A stretch of DNA of 64,000 nt from Microbacterium sp. CSI-V (GTDB lineage Bacteria > Actinomycetota > Actinomycetes > Actinomycetales > Microbacteriaceae): the NCBI RefSeq assembly GCF_001984105.1, contig NZ_MTQM01000007.1:372001-436000 (forward strand), in the 5' to 3' direction. A program made the position numbers and the translations under genes. Shown here piece by piece: positions 15,532-24,393 of the stretch. The notes below the pieces were generated by a model. The model ran no database searches, was not told the origin of the DNA, and saw nothing but the letters and a program-made list of their open reading frames with translations. Every line of letters starts with the position of its first letter. Position 1 is the stretch's first letter.

Positions 15532-17214
15532 ATGACGGAACTTCGCGGAGTCGGAATCGGACTGGGCGTCGCCCAGGGACCCATCGCGCGCATGGCCGAG
15601 CCCCTGCCCGCTCCGAAGGACACGCCGAGCGACCGGTCGGTCGAGGACGAGACGGCCCGCGTGCGCGAGGCCGTATCGGCCGTCGCCCGCGAGCTCGAGG
15701 CGCGCGGGGCTCAGGCCGGCGGCGCCGCCCGCGACGTGCTCGAAGCCCAGGCGATGATCGCCGAGGACCCGACCCTCGAGGCCGAGGTGGACTCCCGCCT
15801 GGCCGCCGGCAAGAACGGCGAGTTCGCCGTCCACGACGCCTTCGCGTCGTTCCGCGAGCAGCTCGTCGCCCTCGGCGGCTACCTCGGCGAACGCGCCGCC
15901 GACCTCGACGACGTCGCCCAGCGTGTGATCGCGCGTCTCCGCGGCGTCGCCGCCCCCGGCATCCCCGACCCCGGTCACCCGTTCGTGCTGGTCGCGAAGG
16001 ACCTCGCCCCCGCCGACACCGCGCTGCTCGACCTGGACAAGGTCCTCGCGCTGGTCACCACCGAGGGCGGCCCGACGTCGCACACCGCGATCCTCGCGCG
16101 GGAGAAGTCGATCGTCGCCGTCGTCGGCGCGAGCGGAGCGAAGGACCTCGTCGACGGTCAGACGGTGATCGTGGATGCCGCCGCCGGCGTCGTCACGGTC
16201 GACCCGAGCGACGACGACCTGGCGCGGGCCAAGAACCGCGCCGATGCGCGCGCGGCGGCCTCCTCCGCCCCGATCACCGACGGCGCCCTGTCGGACGGCA
16301 CGAAGATTCCGCTGCTGGCCAACCTCGGCAAGCCCGGCGGTGCCGCCGAGGCCGTCGAGCTCGGCGCCGAGGGCGTCGGCCTCTTCCGCACCGAGTTCCT
16401 CTTCCTCAGCTCCAGCTCCGCCCCCACGGTCGAGGAGCAGCGCACCGCCTACATCGAGCTGCTCAGCGCCTTCCCCGGCAAGAAGGTGGTCGTGCGCGTG
16501 CTCGACGCCGGTGCCGACAAGCCGCTCCCCTTCCTCAACGACGCGCACGAGGAGAACCCCGCGCTGGGTCTCCGGGGCCTGCGCGCCCTCCGCGCGAGCG
16601 AGGACATCCTGCGCGAACAGCTCACGGCCCTCGCCGAGGCGGATGCCGAGACACGGAAGTCCGAAGCCGGCCCCGCCGATCTCTGGGTGATGGCACCCAT
16701 GGTGTCGACCGTCGAGGAGACGCGGTACTTCACCGCCCTGGCCAAGGACTACGGGCTGAAGACCACGGGCGTCATGGTGGAGGTGCCCTCCTCGGCACTT
16801 CTCGCCGATCGCATCCTGCAGATCGCCGACTTCGCATCGATCGGCACCAACGACCTGACGCAGTACACGCTCGCCGCCGACCGGCTGCTCGGTTCGGTCG
16901 CGTCGTTCCAGGACCCGTGGCATCCGGCCGTCCTGCGCCTCATCCGCGAGGTCGGCGCCGCAGGCCGGGCGAACGGAAAGCCCGTCGGCATCTGCGGCGA
17001 GGCCGCCGCCGACCCGCTTCTCGCGATCGTCCTCGTCGGACTCGGCGCGACCACGCTGTCGATGGCGCCCACCGCGCTCGCCGACGTCCGCGCCTCGCTC
17101 CTCACCCACTCTCTCGACGATGCCTGCCGCATCGCCGAGGCAGCCCTGGCCGCGGACGACGCGGCCTCCGCCCGAGAGGCCGCGCAGGCAGCCTCCGCCA
17201 CCACCGCGGCCTGA
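15532..17214 (+). CDS. ptsI: PTS enzyme I (PEP-protein phosphotransferase)
   Basis: 560 residues. N-terminal HPr-binding domain, phospho-histidine His184 in GGPTSHTAILARE, and the C-terminal PEP-binding TIM barrel with FRTEFLF, GLRALRA, and the signature DLTQYTLAADR. It takes phosphate from PEP to HPr. Fifteen bases separate it from ptsH, with AAAGGA and AGGAA before the ATG. The C-terminus is a short Ala-rich tail. It is typical in length. Confidence 0.96.
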   Translation: MTELRGVGIGLGVAQGPIARMAEPLPAPKDTPSDRSVEDETARVREAVSAVARELEARGAQAGGAARDVLEAQAMIAEDPTLEAEVDSRLAAGKNGEFAVHDAFASFREQLVALGGYLGERAADLDDVAQRVIARLRGVAAPGIPDPGHPFVLVAKDLAPADTALLDLDKVLALVTTEGGPTSHTAILAREKSIVAVVGASGAKDLVDGQTVIVDAAAGVVTVDPSDDDLARAKNRADARAAASSAPITDGALSDGTKIPLLANLGKPGGAAEAVELGAEGVGLFRTEFLFLSSSSAPTVEEQRTAYIELLSAFPGKKVVVRVLDAGADKPLPFLNDAHEENPALGLRGLRALRASEDILREQLTALAEADAETRKSEAGPADLWVMAPMVSTVEETRYFTALAKDYGLKTTGVMVEVPSSALLADRILQIADFASIGTNDLTQYTLAADRLLGSVASFQDPWHPAVLRLIREVGAAGRANGKPVGICGEAAADPLLAIVLVGLGATTLSMAPTALADVRASLLTHSLDDACRIAEAALAADDAASAREAAQAASATTAA

Positions 17215-17266
17215 GCCGCGCGACACCCCGCGGCCCCGGTCGCATCCACAACAAGGAGACACAGCA

Positions 17267-18925
17267 ATGACGACGGCGTCTACAGCCAAGAAGCCGGGAG
17301 GTGCACGGGTCGCGGTCCAGCGGTTCGGCACGTTCCTCTCCGGCATGATCATGCCCAACATCGCGGCGTTCATCGCGTGGGGCTTCATCACCATGCTCTT
17401 CATCCCCGCCGGATTCTTCGGCGCGAAGAGCCCCTTCGGGTGGCACTGGGCCCCTGTGGCCGAGATCATCGGCGGCGGCGGCGACGCGGCCACGATCGGG
17501 TGGCCGGGGGCCGCGACGGCGCTCACCGCCAACGCGGACGGCAGCACCTACCAGGGCTACGTCGGCCTGGTCAGCGTCATGATCACCTACCTCCTGCCCC
17601 TCCTCATCGCCAACACCGGCGGCCGCATGGTCTATGGCGCGCGCGGTGGCGTGGTGGCGACCATCGCCGTGATGGGTGTCATCGTCGGAACCAACATCCC
17701 GATGTTCCTCGGCGCGATGATCATGGGTCCGCTCGCGGCCTGGATCACCAAGCAGATGGACAAGCTGTGGGACGGCAAGATCCGCCCCGGCTTCGAGATG
17801 CTGGTCAACAACTTCTCCGCCGGCATCCTCGGCATGATCCTCGCGATCGTCGGCTTCTTCGCCTTCGGTCCCGTCTTCCTCGGCATCAGCGCGGTCCTCG
17901 GCAGCATCGTCGCGTTCCTCGTGCAGTTCAACCTGCTGCCCGTGCTGTCGATCATCGTCGAGCCGGCGAAGGTGCTGTTCCTCAACAACGCCATCAACCA
18001 CGGCGTCTTCACCCCGCTCGGCATCGAGCAGGCTGCGGAGTCGGGCAAGTCGATCCTGTTCCTCATCGAGGCCAACCCCGGCCCCGGCCTGGGTCTGCTC
18101 CTCGCCTTCACCTTCTTCGGTGTCGGCGCGGCGAAGGCCTCGGCGCCCGGTGCCATCGTCATCCAGTTCCTCGGTGGCATCCACGAGATCTACTTCCCGT
18201 ACGCGCTGGCCAAGCCCATGACGATCCTCGCGCTCATCGCGGGTGGCGCCGCGGGCGTCACGACGAACATGATCTTCAGCGGCGGCCTGGTGTTCCCGGC
18301 GGCCCCCGGCAGCATCATCGCCGTCACCGCCGCGGCGATCGGCGCCGGCCCCGGCAACCTCCTGGTCGTGTACCTCTCGGTGGCCGTCGCCGCCGTGGTC
18401 ACGTTCCTGATCGCCGGTGTGATCCTGCGTGCCTCGCGCAAGCGCGACCTCGCGGCCGAGGGCGGCGACGACGCGTTCGCCGCGGCGATCGACCAGACCG
18501 AGGCCAACAAGGGCAAGGAGTCCTCGGCCCTGGGCGGCCTGCGTTCGCGCACGTCGAGCGACGTGACCGCGTCCGCCGACCACGACGTCGAGGGTGCCCT
18601 CGGCGGCCTCGGGGGCGCCGTCGCCACGAAGCAGCTGAACAACATCGTGTTCGCCTGCGACGCCGGCATGGGCTCCTCGGCGATGGGCGCGAGCGTCCTG
18701 CGCAACAAGATCAAGAAGGCCGGCATCGAAGGGGTCACGGTCACCAACCAGGCGATCGCGAATCTCGACGGTACCGCCGACCTGGTCATCACGCAGAACC
18801 AGCTGACCGACCGCGCGAAGGCGCAGAACCCCGACGCGATCCACGTCTCGGTGGACAACTTCATGAACTCGCCGAAGTACGACGAGGTCGTGGAGATGGT
18901 CCGCAGCCAGCACGAGGCGAAGTAA
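17267..18925 (+). CDS. mtlA: Mannitol-specific PTS EIICB permease
   Basis: About 552 residues. The first 350 residues are the membrane IIC domain (begins VQRFGTFLSGMIMPNIAAF, contains GIEQAAESGKSILFLIEANPG split over the conserved substrate region). A linker leads to the IIB domain with phospho-Cys464 in FACDAGMGSSAMG. It imports D-mannitol and releases mannitol-1-phosphate, using phosphate from the separate MtlF. The IIA domain of enterobacterial MtlA is missing and is supplied in trans by mtlF downstream. The ribosome site is AAGGAGA. Confidence 0.95.
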   Translation: MTTASTAKKPGGARVAVQRFGTFLSGMIMPNIAAFIAWGFITMLFIPAGFFGAKSPFGWHWAPVAEIIGGGGDAATIGWPGAATALTANADGSTYQGYVGLVSVMITYLLPLLIANTGGRMVYGARGGVVATIAVMGVIVGTNIPMFLGAMIMGPLAAWITKQMDKLWDGKIRPGFEMLVNNFSAGILGMILAIVGFFAFGPVFLGISAVLGSIVAFLVQFNLLPVLSIIVEPAKVLFLNNAINHGVFTPLGIEQAAESGKSILFLIEANPGPGLGLLLAFTFFGVGAAKASAPGAIVIQFLGGIHEIYFPYALAKPMTILALIAGGAAGVTTNMIFSGGLVFPAAPGSIIAVTAAAIGAGPGNLLVVYLSVAVAAVVTFLIAGVILRASRKRDLAAEGGDDAFAAAIDQTEANKGKESSALGGLRSRTSSDVTASADHDVEGALGGLGGAVATKQLNNIVFACDAGMGSSAMGASVLRNKIKKAGIEGVTVTNQAIANLDGTADLVITQNQLTDRAKAQNPDAIHVSVDNFMNSPKYDEVVEMVRSQHEAK

Positions 18926-18932
18926 CCCCCGC

Positions 18933-18969
18933 ACGCCAGGGGCTGGGGCACAACCCCGGCCCCTGGCGT
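18933..18969 (+). terminator. Hairpin between mtlA and mtlF
   Basis: ACGCCAGGGGC (18933-18943) pairs perfectly with GCCCCTGGCGT (18959-18969), with an inner GGGG/CCCC stem. No long T run follows. It may attenuate or process the operon mRNA so that mtlF-mtlD level differs from mtlA. Confidence 0.55.
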
Positions 18970-19027
18970 CTTCCCGTTCGGCCCGCGTTTTGCCAGGCTG
19001 GACAGTACGACGAGAAAGGCGAGAACC

Positions 19028-19465
19028 ATGTCGGACGTCCTCCGCATCGAATCCGTTCGCATCCACCCCGGAAGCGCCACCCGCGAGGAGGCGATGAAGG
19101 AAGCCGCCGATCTGCTCGAAGCCGCCGGCTCCGTCACCGGCGAGTACTTCGCCGCCATGCAGCAGCGCGAGGAGACCGTGTCCACCTACATGGGCAACGA
19201 GCTCGCCATCCCGCACGGCACCAACGAGACCAAGCAGGCCATCCTCACCTCCGGCCTGTCGGTCGTCCGCTACGACGGGGGCGTCGACTGGGGCGGGGAG
19301 CCCGTCACCTTCGTCATCGGCATCGCCGGCAAGGGCGATGAGCACCTCGAGATCCTGTCGCAGATCGCCATCCTCTTCTCCGAGGAGGACGACGTCGCAC
19401 GTCTGAAGGCCGCCTCCTCCCCCGAGGAGCTCTTCGAGGCCCTGTCGGGTTCCGTCAACGCATGA
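19028..19465 (+). CDS. mtlF: Mannitol-specific PTS EIIA
   Basis: 145 residues. Phospho-His63 lies in ELAIPHGTNE, within the fructose/mannitol IIA fold; GKGDEHLEILSQIAILF is also typical. It carries phosphate from HPr to the IIB domain of MtlA. The stop overlaps mtlD in an ATGA junction. The 100-base gap before it holds a stable hairpin, so it may have an independent or processed mRNA end. Confidence 0.94.
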   Translation: MSDVLRIESVRIHPGSATREEAMKEAADLLEAAGSVTGEYFAAMQQREETVSTYMGNELAIPHGTNETKQAILTSGLSVVRYDGGVDWGGEPVTFVIGIAGKGDEHLEILSQIAILFSEEDDVARLKAASSPEELFEALSGSVNA

Positions 19466-20613
19466 AGGCCGTCCATTTCGGCGCCGGCAACATCGGTCGC
19501 GGCTTCGTCGGTCTGCTGCTCCACGAGGGCGGCTACGAGCTCGTCTTCTCGGACGTGTCCGCTCCGCTCGTCGCGGCGATCAACGCGGCATCCGAGTACA
19601 CCGTCCACGAGGTGGGCGAAGGCGGCGTCGACAAGACGGTGACCGGTTTCCGTGCCATCGACAGCTCGACGGATGCCGAGACCCTCGTCGACGAGATCGC
19701 GACCGCCGACGTCGTGACGACCGCCGTGGGACCCACGATCCTGAAGTTCGTCGCGCCGCACATCGTCGCGGGCCTCGCGCTGCGCGACCCCTCGCTCGCG
19801 CCCCTGCAGATCATGGCGTGCGAGAACGCGATCGGAGCGACCGACCAACTGCGCGAGCACGTGGTCGACATCGCCGGCGATTCCTGGGACGCCCTCGAAG
19901 CGCGCGCCGTCTTCGCGAACACCGCCGTCGACCGGATCGTCCCGGCCCAGGCCGTCGGCGGCGTCGACGTCACGGTCGAACCGTTCTACGAGTGGGCGAT
20001 CGAGCGGGGGCCGTTCGGCGACACCCCGCCGCACATCCCGGGCGCGCACTTCGTCGACGACCTCGAGCCGTACATCGAGCGCAAGCTCTTCACGGTCAAC
20101 ACCGGACACGCCACCACCGCGTACTTCGGCGCGCAGGCCGGCATCGAGCGCATCTCCGACGCGCTGGCCGATCCGGCGATCGCGGCGAAGGTCGAGGCGG
20201 CGCTGCAGGAGACGAGCGCCCTCCTCGTGCAGAAGCACGAGCTGGACCCCGAGGTGCAGGGGCAGTACCGCGAGACGATCCTGCGGCGCTTCCGCAACCC
20301 CGCGCTCCCCGACACCGTGTGGCGCGTCGGCCGGCAGCCGCTGCGCAAGCTCTCCCGTCACGAGCGCTTCGTCGGCCCCGCCGCCGAGGCGATCGAGCGG
20401 GGCCTGCCCGTCGACGCACTCGTGGCCGCGATGGCCGCCGCCCTGGAGTTCCAGGATGCCGAGGACGCACAGGCCGTGGAGTTGCAGCGGTTGCTCGGAG
20501 AGCTCGACGCCGCCGCCTTCACCGGCCAGGTGACCGGTCTCCCGCCCGAGCACCCGCTGTTCGCGCCGATCGCGGAGATCGTCTCCGCACGTCAGGCCGC
20601 ATTACGCTCGTGA
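19462..20613 (+). CDS. mtlD: Mannitol-1-phosphate 5-dehydrogenase
   Basis: 383 residues. MKAVHFGAGNIGRGFVG is the NAD site that opens all MtlD proteins. ACENAIGATD and EPFYEWAIERG follow, with a C-terminal mannitol dehydrogenase domain containing KLFTVNTGHATTAYFG. It oxidises mannitol-1-phosphate to fructose-6-phosphate with NAD, the last step of mannitol use. Translationally coupled to mtlF. The promoter of the next gene lies within its last codons. Confidence 0.95.
   Translation: MKAVHFGAGNIGRGFVGLLLHEGGYELVFSDVSAPLVAAINAASEYTVHEVGEGGVDKTVTGFRAIDSSTDAETLVDEIATADVVTTAVGPTILKFVAPHIVAGLALRDPSLAPLQIMACENAIGATDQLREHVVDIAGDSWDALEARAVFANTAVDRIVPAQAVGGVDVTVEPFYEWAIERGPFGDTPPHIPGAHFVDDLEPYIERKLFTVNTGHATTAYFGAQAGIERISDALADPAIAAKVEAALQETSALLVQKHELDPEVQGQYRETILRRFRNPALPDTVWRVGRQPLRKLSRHERFVGPAAEAIERGLPVDALVAAMAAALEFQDAEDAQAVELQRLLGELDAAAFTGQVTGLPPEHPLFAPIAEIVSARQAALRS
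20603..20608 (+). promoter_or_regulatory. Leaderless -10 box inside the end of mtlD
   Basis: TACGCT, six bases (which include the mtlD TGA), GTG at 20615. It allows separate transcription of the hydrolase gene. Confidence 0.5.
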
Positions 20614-20614
20614 G

Positions 20615-21394
20615 GTGACCGACACCAGCCCGTCCGCCGACGGGGCGCCCCGAGCGCCCCGTCGGCGTTTTCGTGTCCTGCGCTGGATCCTCGCGGGCCT
20701 CGGCGCCCTCGTGCTGCTCCTCGTCGCCGGCACCCTGATCTACAGCCAGGTCGGGGTCATGGGCGCGGAACCCGACCCGCTCGCCGAGGCACGCGCGAAT
20801 CCCGGGCTCACCATCACCGAGGACTCCACCGCGGTGATCCTGACGCCGGTCGCCGGTGACACCGGCCGCGGACTCGTGTTCATCCCGGGCGCGAAGGTCG
20901 ACGCCCTCGGCTACGTCGCGACGTTCGAAGACACCGTGGTCGACGACGGCGTGACGGTGGTGATCACCCGGCCGTGGCTGAACCTCGCGTTCTTCGACCC
21001 GCGCCGCCTCTCGACCTTCACCGACCTCGCACCGGATGTCTCGGCGTGGGCCGTCGGCGGACACTCGCTGGGCGGCGTCCGCGCCTGCCAGCTCGCCGGC
21101 GACGCCGACGCCCTCGTGCTGTTCGCGTCGTACTGCGCGAACGACCTCTCCGGGTCGGGGCTGCCGGTGCTCAGCCTCTCCGGCTTCGAGGACGGTCTCT
21201 CCACACCGCAGAAGATCGCCGACGCGGCGAAGGAGCTCCCCGCCGACGCGGTGTTCGTCGAGATCCCCGGCGCCTCGCACGCCTCTTTCGGCGCCTATGG
21301 TCCGCAGGCCGGCGACGGCACCCCGACCGCCGATCCCGCCGAGGTCGACCGCGTCATCGCCGAGCAGCTCGCGGCGTTCCTGCCGACGCCCTGA
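20615..21394 (+). CDS. Membrane-anchored alpha/beta hydrolase
   Basis: 259 residues. A basic N-terminus precedes one membrane segment (about 23-46, WILAGLGALVLLLVAGTLIY), leaving the catalytic domain outside. The nucleophile elbow is VGGHSLGG (Ser), with Asp and His candidates in GFEDGLSTPQK and IPGASHASFG. The substrate is unknown. It starts two bases after mtlD but has its own -10 box. Nothing links it to mannitol metabolism. Confidence 0.85.
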   Translation: MTDTSPSADGAPRAPRRRFRVLRWILAGLGALVLLLVAGTLIYSQVGVMGAEPDPLAEARANPGLTITEDSTAVILTPVAGDTGRGLVFIPGAKVDALGYVATFEDTVVDDGVTVVITRPWLNLAFFDPRRLSTFTDLAPDVSAWAVGGHSLGGVRACQLAGDADALVLFASYCANDLSGSGLPVLSLSGFEDGLSTPQKIADAAKELPADAVFVEIPGASHASFGAYGPQAGDGTPTADPAEVDRVIAEQLAAFLPTP

Positions 21395-21434
21395 CGCTGT
21401 GCCGTAGCCGTGGCCCCACGCGGCCGGGTTCGGC

Positions 21435-21481
21435 GTCCAAGACACGCGGATGCGACGACCGTGCATCCGCGTGTCCTGGAC
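21435..21481. repeat. Intergenic palindrome, family A copy 1
   Basis: A 19-base arm at 21435-21453 beginning GTCCAAGACACGC pairs with 21463-21481 with one mismatch, around a nine-base loop. The outer sequence matches copy 2 at 38847-38904, while the inner arm (GGATGC/GCATCC) differs in a paired way. It lies between convergent genes. Confidence 0.8.
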
Positions 21482-21532
21482 ACTCGCGGCGCAAACAGCG
21501 CGGAATCGTCGCCCCGCGCCCCGTGCGGCGCG

Positions 21533-22639
21533 TCAGCGCTGGAAGCCCTCGGCGATGATCTCGATGAGCTCCTCGCGCTCCTCGACCGGCAGGAACGCAC
21601 CGGCCGCGGCGTTGAGCTGGAAGGCCTCGAGGTCGTCGAGGTCGTAGTCGAACGCCTGCGCCAGCAGCCCGAGTTCTCGGGTCAGCGTCGTGCGGCTCAT
21701 GAGGCGGTTGTCGACGTTCACCGTGACGGAGAAACCCAGCTGGTAGAGCAGATCGAACGGGTGGGCGTCCATCGTGTCGCCCCAGGCCGTGACCGCGCCG
21801 CTCTGCAGGTTCGACGTCGGCGACAGCTCGAGCGTGATCTCGCGGTCGCGCACCCAGCGCGCCATGTCGCCGAAAGTGACGAGCACCTCCTCGCCCTCGC
21901 GCGACACGACGTCGAGGTCGTTCGCGATCCGCACACCGTGGCCGAGGCGCACGGCCCGGCCGTCGATGAGAGCGGAGCGGATGGATGCCAGCCCCGCGCC
22001 CTCACCGGCGTGCACCGTCGTGGGGAAGAACTGCTCGGCCAGGTAGTCGAACGCCGCGCGATGGTTCGACGGAGGGAAGCCGTCCTCGGGACCGGCGAGG
22101 TCGAACCCGACCACGCCGCGCCCGCGCCACGCCACCGCCAGTTCGGCGATCTCGCGGGAGCGCGACCCCTGGCGCATGGCCGTGAGCAACTGCCCCACCC
22201 GGATGTCCTTGCCGCGGGCGTCCGCGGCATCCTCGCCCTCTTCGATGCCCTCCTGCACGGCATCCACGACGTCGTCCAGGCTCAGGCCGCGCGTGAGGTG
22301 CTGCTCGGGAGCCCACCGCACCTCGGCGTACACGACGCCGTCGTCGGCGAGGTCCTCGACGAACTCCTTCGCAACGCGCACGAGCCCCTCGCGCGTCTGC
22401 ATCACGCCGATCGTCGCGTCGAACTTCTCGAGGTAGTCCTCGAGCGATCCTCCGTCGATGTGGTCCGAGAACCACGCCTCGAGACCCTTCGCGTCATCGG
22501 CGGGGAGGTCGAGGTCGATCTCATCGGCCAGTTCCAGGACGGTCTGCGGACGGAGCCCGCCGTCGAGGTGGTCGTGCAACGACACCTTCGGCAGATTCTT
22601 CAGCTTCTTGCCCTGGATGCGGACGTCGTCGGTGGCCAT
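21533..22639 (-). CDS. add: Adenosine deaminase
   Basis: About 368 residues from ATG 22639, chosen because GAGGAG lies seven bases upstream; a longer frame further upstream enters the deoA end. Zinc ligands are in KVSLHDHLDGG (HxH) and HAGEGAG. Glu and His of the active site are visible in this region and downstream (GHGVRI, ELSPTSNLQSGAV). It converts adenosine or deoxyadenosine to inosine forms, feeding the PNP at 9025. It is the last gene of the nucleoside uptake-salvage operon. Confidence 0.94.
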   Translation of the reverse strand: MATDDVRIQGKKLKNLPKVSLHDHLDGGLRPQTVLELADEIDLDLPADDAKGLEAWFSDHIDGGSLEDYLEKFDATIGVMQTREGLVRVAKEFVEDLADDGVVYAEVRWAPEQHLTRGLSLDDVVDAVQEGIEEGEDAADARGKDIRVGQLLTAMRQGSRSREIAELAVAWRGRGVVGFDLAGPEDGFPPSNHRAAFDYLAEQFFPTTVHAGEGAGLASIRSALIDGRAVRLGHGVRIANDLDVVSREGEEVLVTFGDMARWVRDREITLELSPTSNLQSGAVTAWGDTMDAHPFDLLYQLGFSVTVNVDNRLMSRTTLTRELGLLAQAFDYDLDDLEAFQLNAAAGAFLPVEEREELIEIIAEGFQR

Positions 22640-22662
22640 GGTGCTCCTCGGGTCGGATGCCA

Positions 22663-23952
22663 TCACGCGGTGATGCGCTCGCGCACGAGCGGGGTGCGCG
22701 CGGGAGCGCTGTCGCCGATCTCCCACGCGCCCTCGACCGCAGCGAGGGCGCGATCGAAGCGCGTCTCATCATCGGCCGAGAGGGTGAACAGCGGCTGACC
22801 GGCCGCGACGGAGTCGCCGACGGTGACGTGGAGGTCGATCCCGGCTGCGTGCACCACGGCGTCCTCGGCGCGGGCGCGTCCGGCGCCCAGGCGCCACGCC
22901 CCGATGCCGAAGGGCAGCGCCTCGACGAGGGTGACGACGCCGGAGCGATCCGCGACGACCGTGTGGGTCTCGCGCGGGGTCGGGAGCGCGGCATCCGGGT
23001 CGCCGTCCTGCGCGCGGATCATGCGCTTCCACACGTCCATCGCACGGCCGTCGGCCAGGGCGGCCTCGACGTCGGCGTCGGGACGACCCGCGAGGGTGAG
23101 CATCTCGCGGGCGAGCGCGACGGTCAGCTCGACGACGTCGGCCGGGCCGCCGCCGGCGAGGACCTCGACGGACTCGCGCACCTCGTTGGCGTTGCCGATC
23201 GCGCGCCCGAGCGGGGTGTTCATGTCGGTCAGGAGCGCCGTGGTGTTCACGCCGGAGTCGGTGCCGAGGGCGACCATCGTCTCGGCGAGTTCGCGCGCGC
23301 GGTCGATGTCCTGCATGAAGGCGCCGGAGCCGAACTTCACGTCGAGCACGAGCGAGTCGGTGCCCTCCGCGATCTTCTTCGACATGATGCTCGAGGCGAT
23401 CAGCGGGATCGCCTCGACGGTGCCGGTGACATCGCGCAGCGCGTAGAGCTTCTTGTCGGCCGGGGCCAGGCCCGTTCCCGCCGCGCAGATCACGGCGCCG
23501 ACGTCGGCGAGCTGCGCGAGGATCTCGTCGTTGGACAGCGCGGCCCGCCACCCCGGGATCGACTCGAGCTTGTCCAGCGTGCCGCCGGTGTGCCCGAGAC
23601 CGCGGCCGGAGAGCTGCGGAACGGCGACGCCGAATGCGGCGACCAGCGGCGCCAGTGGCAGCGTGATCTTGTCGCCCACCCCACCGGTGGAGTGCTTGTC
23701 GACGGTGGGCTTGTCGAGCGAAGAGAAGTCCATGCGCTCGCCGGAGGCGATCATGGCATCCGTCAGCACCCGGATCTGGTCGCGGCCGAGACCGTTCAGC
23801 AGGACCGCCATCGTGAACGCCGACATCTGCGCGTCCATCACGTAGCCGCGCGTGTAGGCGTCGACCAACCAGCGGATCTCACCCTCGGAGATGGCCCGAC
23901 CGTCGCGCTGCGCGCGGATGATGTCGACCGCGTCGTACTGCTCGGTGCTCAC
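22663..23952 (-). CDS. deoA: Thymidine phosphorylase
   Basis: About 429 residues from a GTG overlapping the cdd stop (GTGA). It has the conserved pyrimidine-phosphorylase signature in the KHSTGGVGDKITL region, SGRGLGHTGGTLDKLESIPG, and a C-terminal barrel-like domain. It splits thymidine or uridine to base and (deoxy)ribose-1-phosphate. It sits between cytidine deaminase and adenosine deaminase. The order cdd-deoA-add matches Rv3315c-Rv3313c. Confidence 0.95.
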   Translation of the reverse strand: MSTEQYDAVDIIRAQRDGRAISEGEIRWLVDAYTRGYVMDAQMSAFTMAVLLNGLGRDQIRVLTDAMIASGERMDFSSLDKPTVDKHSTGGVGDKITLPLAPLVAAFGVAVPQLSGRGLGHTGGTLDKLESIPGWRAALSNDEILAQLADVGAVICAAGTGLAPADKKLYALRDVTGTVEAIPLIASSIMSKKIAEGTDSLVLDVKFGSGAFMQDIDRARELAETMVALGTDSGVNTTALLTDMNTPLGRAIGNANEVRESVEVLAGGGPADVVELTVALAREMLTLAGRPDADVEAALADGRAMDVWKRMIRAQDGDPDAALPTPRETHTVVADRSGVVTLVEALPFGIGAWRLGAGRARAEDAVVHAAGIDLHVTVGDSVAAGQPLFTLSADDETRFDRALAAVEGAWEIGDSAPARTPLVRERITA

Positions 23953-24350
23953 CGGGCCGCCTCCTCGAGGTCGCGCGGACCGAAGGCGTCCGGGAGGACC
24001 TCGTCGATCGTGCGGATGCCGCTGACGGTCTCGAGCAGCATGCCCGGGATCGCGTGCTCGAAGAGCAGCTGACGGCACCGGCCGCAGGGCATGAGCGTGC
24101 GGCCCTCACCGTCGACGCACACGAAGGCCACGAGCTGACCACCGCCGCTCATGTGGAGTTCCGAGACCAGCCCGCACTCGGCGCACAGCGTCACGCCGTA
24201 GGAGGCGTTCTCGACGTTGCACCCCGAGACGATGCGTCCGTCGGCGACGAGCGCCGCGGCGCCCACCTTGAAGCGGGAGTACGGGGCGTAGGCGCGATGC
24301 ATGGCCTCGGTGGCGGCGGAACGGAGTTCGTCCCAGTCGATGTCGGTCAT
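23949..24350 (-). CDS. cdd: Cytidine deaminase
   Basis: 133 residues. The zinc site is CAECGL and PCGRCRQ with the preceding catalytic region NVENASYGVTLCAE, all typical of homotetrameric Cdd. It turns cytidine and deoxycytidine into uridine forms, which DeoA then splits. It starts 43 bases after the permease gene and is translationally coupled to deoA. Confidence 0.95.
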   Translation of the reverse strand: MTDIDWDELRSAATEAMHRAYAPYSRFKVGAAALVADGRIVSGCNVENASYGVTLCAECGLVSELHMSGGGQLVAFVCVDGEGRTLMPCGRCRQLLFEHAIPGMLLETVSGIRTIDEVLPDAFGPRDLEEAAR

Positions 24351-24393
24351 CGTGGAGCGGAGGGTCCTCTCGTGAAGGGGGAAGCGGGCCGGG

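Noticed and set aside
12796..21394. Genomic island carrying the mannitol genes
   Set aside because: Base composition, heptamer density and codon use match the surroundings; no tRNA, integrase or direct-repeat boundary is visible. Insertion relative to other genera remains possible but is old.
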